15,806 bases of DNA. It comes from an uncultured Clostridia bacterium. GTDB taxonomy: Bacteria > Bacillota > Clostridia > Christensenellales > Borkfalkiaceae. Position numbers and translations under genes: made by a program. Positions 1 through 5,403 of the stretch are shown one piece after another. The stretch spans positions 1-15,806 of the forward strand of contig CAKQKN010000075.1 of the NCBI GenBank assembly GCA_934249215.1, in the 5' to 3' direction. Numbering within the stretch: the first letter of the stretch is position 1; each line of letters begins with the position of its first letter. Under the pieces are notes generated by a model. That model ran no database searches, was not told the origin of the DNA, and was given only the letters and a program-made list of their open reading frames with translations.

Positions 1-30
1 CAAAGCGGCGATTTTTTCGTATTTTTTCAC
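1..30 (-). CDS. Start of an unidentified gene (partial, runs off the left edge)
   Basis: Ten in-frame minus-strand codons from a GTG read VKKYEKIAAL and run off the window edge without a stop. An AGGA-like ribosome binding site lies a few bases upstream, just after the stop of the neighbouring minus-strand gene, with only 10 bases between the two. This spacing suggests a two-gene operon with the membrane protein at 41-676. Too little is visible to assign a function, and the start is an inference from spacing and the lysine-rich N-terminus. Confidence 0.35.
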   Translation of the reverse strand, partial: MKKYEKIAAL

Positions 31-40
31 GGTCGGTTCC

Positions 41-676
41 TTATTTGTCCTCGTTGTTTTCGCTTTCTTCGGTCGCCACGCTCTCGTCGATTTCGTCGTC
101 CGATTGTTCGGATTCGGTTTCACCCGAGCCGGACGTGAAAACGTCGTCCTGCGCTGCGGCGGGAAAAGCGGCATTCGTTTCGGGTTCTGCTTCGGGTTCG
201 TTTTTCATCTTGAAGAAATAAACGACGCCCGCGATGAAATAGTAAAGCGCCCATGCGTGGAACACGAGGTCGATAATGCTCGAAGCTGCGCCGGCAGCGT
301 CGGTTGCTATAAGTAAGAGGAAATTATAGATGAAAAAAACTGTGTCAATCGCGAACATAACGAGCGCCGCGATCATCCAACCGACATGTTTTTTGCCGAG
401 AAGGAAACAAGCTACGTATGCGCCCATCGAAACGATAAGAAAAACGATTGCGATTGTGAGTATTGCACTATTAGCTAAAGCCACTCCACTGTAAACAAGG
501 TAATAGGGGAGAGCTGCGGAGAATAGGAAATATGTGTTAGATCCGGCTATGCACATTATCGCGTTCAGCACGGTAAACGCGCAAATTATCAGAATGTTAT
601 AGCGCGCGGTGTTGAAAAGTTGAGTGTAACGCTCTTTCGGCGTCATGGCGTTCATGTTTTTGTTCAGAAATCCCAT
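41..676 (-). CDS. Small multi-pass membrane protein with acidic tail, unknown function
   Basis: This 211-residue protein is not one I recognise. It starts with ATG preceded by GGAGGG at ideal spacing. After a short polar N-terminus there are four or five hydrophobic segments, around residues 27-45, 50-68, 72-94, 99-124 and 136-155, and the last ends in KMK. The C-terminal 55 or so residues are hydrophilic and strongly acidic (runs of Glu and Asp), so this tail is probably a disordered cytoplasmic extension. No catalytic motif or transporter signature is visible. It is transcribed away from the CmpB-family gene at 968 and probably shares a transcript with the partial gene downstream. Function is unknown; the gene itself is well supported by length, ribosome binding site and membrane topology. 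Confidence 0.75.
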   Translation of the reverse strand: MGFLNKNMNAMTPKERYTQLFNTARYNILIICAFTVLNAIMCIAGSNTYFLFSAALPYYLVYSGVALANSAILTIAIVFLIVSMGAYVACFLLGKKHVGWMIAALVMFAIDTVFFIYNFLLLIATDAAGAASSIIDLVFHAWALYYFIAGVVYFFKMKNEPEAEPETNAAFPAAAQDDVFTSGSGETESEQSDDEIDESVATEESENNEDK

Positions 677-730
677 CTTGATTCCCTCCGTCGAATAAAA
701 TGATCGGTATTTTCTACCTATCTGCTTTCT

Positions 731-759
731 ATGTTATTTGAAAAGCCGCGAAAAGTCAA
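731..759 (-). promoter_or_regulatory. Promoter for the minus-strand membrane protein gene
   Basis: Read on the minus strand, TTGACT (754-759) is followed 17 bases later by TAACAT (731-736), a sigma-A type promoter with a near-consensus -35 and a 4/6 match at -10. It lies about 55 bases upstream of the ATG at 676. Confidence 0.5.
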
Positions 760-839
760 GTTTATATGAGGGATTCTCATCATTATAATAAAATAAAAAA
801 ATAAAATGTTGAAAATAAGTCGATTTTTTGTCCGCGTTA

Positions 840-848
840 TGCTATAAT
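840..848 (+). promoter_or_regulatory. Extended -10 promoter for the CmpB-family gene / ruvC cluster
   Basis: TGCTATAAT is a perfect extended -10 element (TGn plus TATAAT). No good -35 stands at 17 bases, as expected for an extended -10 promoter. Transcription would start near 855 and give a leader of about 110 nt. It is the only clear promoter upstream of 968 and probably drives 968 through the ruv genes. Confidence 0.55.
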
Positions 849-967
849 TGTACGGGATACGGGGCGACTGCGCCTTTCTGCGCGCCCTGATTGTCGAAAT
901 TCACGGTTTGCCCGCGAAAACGCATAAGAAAACCGCGGGTGACGAATGAAGTCCGTTCGGAGGAACT

Positions 968-1687
968 ATGGAAATCTTTTTGGTGTTGACCTTTTTGTTT
1001 TGCGTCGGAAGCACGCTCGGTTGGGTGATAGAGCTTGTTTTTCGCCGCATTGTACACAAAAAATGGATAAATCCCGGCTTTCTCGTCGGTCCGTATCTGC
1101 CTCTTTACGGAACGGGGCTTATTTTCTTGTTCGTCGTTTGTCGGTTTGACTATTCGTTTATTCAGAACGAGGTCTTAAGAAGTCTTTTCGTCATTCTCGT
1201 CATAACTTTTTTGATGACCCTTATCGAATATATCACGGGCGTCATCTTCATCAAGGGAATGAACGTCAAACTTTGGGACTATTCGGACAGAAAAGGCAAC
1301 ATTCAGGGGATAATTTGCCCGCTGTTCACTTTCTTTTGGGGAGTGATCGGCGCGATATATTATCTGTTCATCGACAAGGCGATTTTCGGAATGGTTGAGT
1401 GGTTCACCGCCAATATCGCATATTCTTTCGTTATCGGAATGTTCTTCGGCGTGTTCATCCTCGATATGGTCTATTCGTTCAAAGTGGTCGCGAAGATCAA
1501 AAAGTTTGCGGCGGAAAAGAAGATCGTTGTCAAATACGAAGCGCTCAAACTTTCAATTCGCGAAAAGGCGAACGAATTTAAACAGCGCGTTCATTATGTG
1601 TTCCCGATGCGGAGCGAAAGCGGACTTGAAAAGGAACTCGACGCCTATTGCGAAAAGAACGAAAGAAACATGAACTTAAAGCGATAA
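968..1687 (+). CDS. CmpB-family putative ABC-transporter-type membrane protein (PF06541)
   Basis: This 239-residue integral membrane protein matches the PF06541 family, often called putative ABC transporter permease, type IV. Family signatures visible in order are GWVIE near residues 18-22, NPGFLVGPYLPLYGTG near 35-50, an EYITG motif in the third hydrophobic segment, LWDYS followed by GNIQGIICPLF, and FFWG. Five or so hydrophobic helices span residues 1-180. The last 60 residues are basic and charged and probably cytoplasmic. The start ATG has a GGAGGA ribosome binding site 4-5 bases upstream. It ends 10 bases before ruvC and is likely co-transcribed with it. Family members are widespread in Clostridia, but I know of no proven substrate, and the ABC transporter name is not supported by any ATPase gene here. 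Confidence 0.85.
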   Translation: MEIFLVLTFLFCVGSTLGWVIELVFRRIVHKKWINPGFLVGPYLPLYGTGLIFLFVVCRFDYSFIQNEVLRSLFVILVITFLMTLIEYITGVIFIKGMNVKLWDYSDRKGNIQGIICPLFTFFWGVIGAIYYLFIDKAIFGMVEWFTANIAYSFVIGMFFGVFILDMVYSFKVVAKIKKFAAEKKIVVKYEALKLSIREKANEFKQRVHYVFPMRSESGLEKELDAYCEKNERNMNLKR

Positions 1688-1697
1688 AAGGTAACGT

Positions 1698-2195
1698 ATG
1701 ATCATACTCGGCATCGATCCCGGGCTTGCCACGATCGGCTTCGGGATTTTGGAAAAAGACAAAAGCGGGCGGGCGAAACCGCTCGATTACGGGGTGATAC
1801 TCACGCCGAAAGAAGAGTCCGTTCCCGTAAGGCTTGCCATGATCGAGGAATCCTTGTGTAAACTCATCGACAAGTACAAGCCGGACGAGATCGCGCTCGA
1901 GGAACTGTTTTTCAACAATAACCAGAAAACGGCGATCAACGTGGCGCAGGCGCGCGGAGTAATTCTTCTTACCTGCGTGAAAAAATGCGGCAGACTTTTC
2001 GAGTAAACGCCGCTTCAGATCAAGCAAGCGCTCACGGGGTACGGACGAGCGGACAAACGGCAGATTCAGGAAATGGTCAAGACCCTTCTTCACCTGAAAT
2101 CGATACCCCGCCCGGACGACGCCGCCGACGCCGTCGCCGTTGCGCTGACGCATGTTTTCACGAACAGATTTTCGGGCGAGTTCGGCGTGAAATAA
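1698..2195 (+). pseudogene. ruvC: RuvC Holliday junction endonuclease, interrupted by an in-frame TAA
   Basis: The reading frame encodes a 165-codon RuvC, the normal length, but codon 103 (2004-2006) is TAA. RuvC is the homodimeric, Mg-dependent resolvase that cuts Holliday junctions moved by RuvAB. The N-terminal part has the catalytic Asp in GIDPG (residue 7) and Glu in ALEEL. Beyond the stop the frame continues unbroken with TPLQIKQALTGYGRADK and the distal acidic motif DDAADAVAVAL, then ends in TAA at 2193. The stop falls where the family has Tyr in FEYTP, and a Tyr codon becomes TAA by a single base change. A protein ending at residue 102 would lack the last catalytic Asp residues. This is either a recent nonsense mutation or a consensus error. 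The start is ATG with an AAGG ribosome binding site; ruvA and ruvB follow directly. Confidence 0.9.
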
Positions 2196-2205
2196 TCGCA
2201 AGACA

Positions 2206-2233
2206 GCCGTTAATCGACTTATAGACGGACTTT
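2206..2233 (+). repeat. Dispersed ~29-nt intergenic element, copy 1
   Basis: GCCGTTAATCGACTTATAG is followed by ACGGACTTT, in the gap between ruvC and ruvA. Its 14-base core (2211-2224) is identical to the reverse complement of the copy at 11877. CCGT and ACGG flank the core as a short inverted repeat in this copy only. Confidence 0.7.
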
Positions 2234-2264
2234 ACCGGGCAGTTAAAGATATTTGGAGAAAGAT

Positions 2265-2855
2265 ATGATCGGATATATATACGGAAAAGTGATCGGGTGC
2301 GACGGTAACACTCTTCTCGTCTTAAGCGGCGGGATAGGTTATGAAATCGTTTGTTCTTCGTCCGCGTTTTGCCGAATGACGGAAAAGCGCGAGGGCGGAA
2401 TGTATACTTATATGCAAGTGAAAGAGGACGGAGTTTCTCTTTTCGGTTTCGACACGCCCGAAGAAAAGAAAATGTTTTTAAAGCTCATTTCGGTTTCCGG
2501 GGTGGGCGCTAAAATGGGCGTTGCGGTTCTCGGCGGCATGAGTTTAAAAGACCTTGCGGTCGCGATCGCCACTTCCGACGTAAAGACTTTGTCGTCCGTG
2601 AAAGGGCTCGGCAAAAAAACGGCGGAACGCATAATCGTCGAACTTCGCGAAAAAGTTTCTTCCGAGGACGCGGGACCTCTGCCTGCGGGCGTTTCTCCGA
2701 CTCTTTCGGGGAGCGACGCGGACAACGCGGTTACCGCGCTTATGAGCCTCGGCTACAACAGAATCACTTCGGTGAAAGCGGTGAACGCCGCGCTTGCCTC
2801 GGGTGAAACGACGGTCGAGGGCATAATCGCCGCGGCGCTTCGTTCGCTCGCCTGA
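2265..2855 (+). CDS. ruvA: RuvA, Holliday junction branch-migration subunit
   Basis: This 196-residue RuvA forms the tetramer that holds the four-way junction and loads the RuvB motor. The N-terminal OB-fold domain starts MIGYIYGKV. Two helix-hairpin-helix DNA-binding motifs lie at about residues 71-90 (ISVSGVGAK) and 106-130 (LSSVKGLGKKTAERIIVEL). Domain III, which contacts RuvB, spans about 148-196. An upstream in-frame TTG at 2253 exists, but ATG 2265 gives the conserved MIGY start and has a TTGGAG ribosome binding site at the right distance. The gene lies downstream of ruvC and a copy of the dispersed element, and 122 bases upstream of ruvB. It appears complete. Confidence 0.96.
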   Translation: MIGYIYGKVIGCDGNTLLVLSGGIGYEIVCSSSAFCRMTEKREGGMYTYMQVKEDGVSLFGFDTPEEKKMFLKLISVSGVGAKMGVAVLGGMSLKDLAVAIATSDVKTLSSVKGLGKKTAERIIVELREKVSSEDAGPLPAGVSPTLSGSDADNAVTALMSLGYNRITSVKAVNAALASGETTVEGIIAAALRSLA

Positions 2856-2916
2856 TCGGGTTTCGGTCGGTCGCTTTGCGAACGCTTCCGAGAAATCCCG
2901 ATTGATTCGAAACGAC

Positions 2917-2934
2917 CGTCGGCGGGTGCCGACG
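2917..2934 (+). other. Stem-loop in the ruvA-ruvB gap
   Basis: CGTCGGC and GCCGACG form a perfect 7-bp stem with a GGGT loop. No T tract follows, so it is not an ordinary intrinsic terminator. It sits 43 bases before the ruvB start and could affect transcript processing or stability. Confidence 0.45.
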
Positions 2935-2977
2935 TGAATTATCATACCGACGCAAATACTTAAAATAAGGACAGAGC

Positions 2978-4054
2978 ATGTTAAACGACGATTTTTTGAA
3001 CGACGACGGGCTTGAAAACGAAGACAGTCTTATCGTAAGCACCCGCACGGAATTCGACGAAATTGAAAATATTCTGCGCCCGAAATCGATGGACGGGTAC
3101 GTGGGGCAAGAAAAGGTCAAGAACAATCTTGCCGTATATATGCAGGCGGCGAAAATGCGCGGCGAACCTCTCGACCACGTTTTATTGTACGGACCTCCGG
3201 GACTCGGCAAAACGACGCTCGCGCATATAATAGCCAACGAAATGGGCGTTTCGATCCGCGTGACGAGCGGGCCCGCAATCGAAAAATCGGGCGACCTTGC
3301 CGCGATTCTCACCAATCTCAACGAGGGCGACGTCCTGTTTATCGACGAAATTCATCGGCTCAACCACAACGTGGAAGAGATTTTGTACCCCGCGATGGAG
3401 GACTATTCGCTCGATATAATAATCGGAAAAGGTCCGTCCGCGCGCACGGTTCAGATACCGCTGAAAAAATTCACGCTGATCGGCGCGACGACGAAAGCGG
3501 GAATGCTTTCTTCTCCTCTTCGCGACAGATTCGGCGTAATGTGTCGGTTGGAAACCTATTCGACAGAGGACCTTTCCGAAATCATCACGCGGTCTGCCGC
3601 CGTTCTCGACGTTCCGATCGAAAAAACGGGGGCGGAAGAACTTGCTTCGCGCAGTCGCGGAACTCCGCGTATCGCAAACAGACTATTAAAGCGCGTGCGC
3701 GACTATTCGGTCGTTCTCGGTCACGACGCGATAACCGCCGCCGACGTAAAACTCGCGCTCGAGCGTATGGATATCGCTCCGCTTGGGCTTGACAGCGTTG
3801 ACATAAGAATGCTCACCGCGATGATTGAAAAGTTCGGGGGCGGTCCGGTCGGGCTCGAAACGCTCGCCGCCGCCATAAACGAGGACAAAAACACGATCGA
3901 GGACGTGTACGAGCCGTATTTGTTAAGGCTCGGGTTCGTTTCCCGCACGCCGCGCGGAAGAATGTGCATGCCGAAAGCGTACGAGCACCTCGGCATAAAA
4001 ATCCCGTCGAAAGCAAAAAAACAACTCTCGATTTTCGACGATACGGATAATTGA
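2978..4054 (+). CDS. ruvB: RuvB, Holliday junction branch-migration AAA+ ATPase
   Basis: This 358-residue RuvB is the hexameric ATP-driven motor that pulls DNA through the RuvA-bound junction. The sequence shows the typical entry LRPKSMDGYVGQE (residues 33-45), Walker A GPPGLGKTT (72-80), Walker B with FIDEIH (121-126), sensor region IGATTKAG, and the arginine-finger motif SPLRDRFG (179-186). The C-terminal winged-helix domain covers roughly the last 75 ordered residues. It is a little longer than usual because of an acidic N-terminal 30 residues and a C-terminal tail containing QLSIF (349-353), which resembles a sliding-clamp binding peptide. The ATG start has AAGGA upstream. It follows ruvA and precedes queA, a common Clostridia order. 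Confidence 0.97.
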   Translation: MLNDDFLNDDGLENEDSLIVSTRTEFDEIENILRPKSMDGYVGQEKVKNNLAVYMQAAKMRGEPLDHVLLYGPPGLGKTTLAHIIANEMGVSIRVTSGPAIEKSGDLAAILTNLNEGDVLFIDEIHRLNHNVEEILYPAMEDYSLDIIIGKGPSARTVQIPLKKFTLIGATTKAGMLSSPLRDRFGVMCRLETYSTEDLSEIITRSAAVLDVPIEKTGAEELASRSRGTPRIANRLLKRVRDYSVVLGHDAITAADVKLALERMDIAPLGLDSVDIRMLTAMIEKFGGGPVGLETLAAAINEDKNTIEDVYEPYLLRLGFVSRTPRGRMCMPKAYEHLGIKIPSKAKKQLSIFDDTDN

Positions 4055-4123
4055 TTTTGCCGATCTAAAACGATGGTTTTGCCGTTAAGGTAATTCAATC
4101 GCGCGCAAAAGCGGCTTAAACAT

Positions 4124-4152
4124 GCCGATAATCGACCTATAGACGACTTTTT
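4124..4152 (+). repeat. Dispersed ~29-nt intergenic element, copy 2
   Basis: GCCGATAATCGACCTATAG is followed by ACGAC and TTTTT, in the gap between ruvB and queA. Its core differs from copy 1 by one base (C for T) and has the T tract at the same distance. It is in the same orientation as copy 1. Confidence 0.7.
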
Positions 4153-4168
4153 GCACAAATGAAAAAGG

Positions 4169-4208
4169 AATCGGACGGAAAAGCGCGCGAAGAAAGCGCG
4201 CCGGATTC
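4169..4208 (+). other. Stem-loop just upstream of the queA ribosome binding site
   Basis: An inner stem GCGCGC (4183-4188) pairs with GCGCGC (4196-4201) around a 7-base loop. An outer stem GAATC (4169-4173) pairs with GATTC (4204-4208). The hairpin ends directly before the AAGGAAAG ribosome binding site of queA, so it could influence translation. No known preQ1 aptamer sequence is visible. Confidence 0.4.
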
Positions 4209-4220
4209 AAGGAAAGAAAA

Positions 4221-5243
4221 ATGCTTAAAACCAAAGATTTTTATTATGATTTACCGGAAGAACTGATCGCGCAGACTCCCGTTTATCCGAGGGACGCGTC
4301 CAGACTTCTCGTTTACGATCGCGAAAAAGACAGCGTTTTGCACGAACATTTTTACGATTTGCCGAAATATCTCAAAAAGGGCGATCTTCTCGTCGTCAAC
4401 GATACCAAGGTCTATCCCGCTCGGCTTTACGCATACACCGAGCATGGCGGAAAAGTTGAAATTCTTCTTTTAAAGCGGATCGATCTCACTGACTGGGAAT
4501 GTCTCGTGAAGCCGGGTAAAAAGGCGCGCGAGGGAGTGAAACTCGTCGTCAACGAAGAACTTTCGCTCACCGTAAAGTCGAGAACGCCGACGGGCGAACG
4601 AATCATATCTTTTTCGTTTGACGGCGTGTTCGAGGACATTTTGTCGCGCGTCGGCGAGATGCCGCTGCCCCCGTATATTCACGAAAAACTTGCCGATAAG
4701 GACCGTTATCAGACGGTTTATTGCAAAAAAGAGGGTTCTGCCGCCGCTCCAACCGCGGGGCTGCATTTCACACCCGAACTTATTGAACGCATAAAAGATA
4801 TGGGCGTTCAGTTTGCCCGCGTTCAGCTCAACGTCGGACTCGGCACGTTCAGACCCGTCAAGTGCGAAAATATTCTCGACCACGAAATGCACGTCGAGTA
4901 TTATAACGTTGACGAAGAAGCGGCTCGGCTCATAAACGCGGCGAAAGCCGAAGGGCGGCGGGTGATAGCCGTCGGAACGACGAGCATAAGAACGCTCGAA
5001 ACGGTCGCGGACGAAAACGGAACGGTTCGCGCATGCTCGGGAAACACGGGCATTTTCATTTACCCCCCGTACAAATTCAAGTGCGTTGACGCGGTGATAA
5101 CCAATTTCCATTTGCCCGAAAGCACGCTCATCATGCTCATATCCGCTTTCACAGGGCGCGAAAAAACGCTTGAACTTTACGAAACGGCTGTCAAGGAAAA
5201 ATATAGATTTTTCTCTTTCGGCGACGCGATGCTGATTTTATAA
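4221..5243 (+). CDS. queA: QueA, S-adenosylmethionine:tRNA ribosyltransferase-isomerase
   Basis: This 340-residue enzyme transfers and isomerises the ribosyl group of S-adenosylmethionine onto preQ1 in tRNA, making epoxyqueuosine at wobble position 34. Family motifs visible are the N-terminal YDLPEELIAQTP (residues 9-20), RDASRLLV, LVVNDTKV near 57-64, GEMPLPPYI (145-153), and the conserved AAPTAGLHFT (175-184) followed by LNVGLGTFRPV. The C-terminal part has AVGTTSIRTLE and NFHLPESTL. Length is normal and the frame intact. The start is ATG with an AAGGAAAG ribosome binding site. It lies 166 bases after ruvB, the classical ruvB-queA neighbourhood, although no tgt gene follows here; the next gene is pcrA. 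Confidence 0.97.
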   Translation: MLKTKDFYYDLPEELIAQTPVYPRDASRLLVYDREKDSVLHEHFYDLPKYLKKGDLLVVNDTKVYPARLYAYTEHGGKVEILLLKRIDLTDWECLVKPGKKAREGVKLVVNEELSLTVKSRTPTGERIISFSFDGVFEDILSRVGEMPLPPYIHEKLADKDRYQTVYCKKEGSAAAPTAGLHFTPELIERIKDMGVQFARVQLNVGLGTFRPVKCENILDHEMHVEYYNVDEEAARLINAAKAEGRRVIAVGTTSIRTLETVADENGTVRACSGNTGIFIYPPYKFKCVDAVITNFHLPESTLIMLISAFTGREKTLELYETAVKEKYRFFSFGDAMLIL

Positions 5244-5258
5244 GTCGCTCGCGAACTG

Positions 5259-5287
5259 CCCGTTAATCGCCTTATAGCCTTGTTTTT
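5259..5287 (+). repeat. Dispersed ~29-nt intergenic element, copy 3
   Basis: CCCGTTAATCGCCTTATAG is followed by CCTTG and TTTTT, in the gap between queA and pcrA. The core has one difference from copy 1, and the flank CCYTGTTTTT is shared with the copy at 11877. The rest of this gap (5288-5389) is AT-rich and holds a TTGAAA at 5342 but no convincing matching -10. Confidence 0.7.
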
Positions 5288-5403
5288 GGCTTTTAAGTTG
5301 CAAATTTGCTTTACGGGCGCACCGATTATGACGCCGATTATTTGAAAACGCTTTAAAATTTTAATCTATTCAGGTATTACGAAAAAAAAGGAGGACCGTG
5401 ATT

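Noticed and set aside
1578..2201. A 207-codon minus-strand frame opposite ruvC
   Set aside because: The sense strand encodes clear RuvC motifs on both sides of the TAA; the antisense frame has no recognisable domain or ribosome binding site.
2206..5287. The dispersed element as a LexA/SOS box, since several copies lie near repair genes
   Set aside because: The sequence does not resemble the Bacillota LexA site (CGAACRNRYGTTCG), and copies also lie beside queA, the DUF2344 gene and rng, which are not SOS genes.
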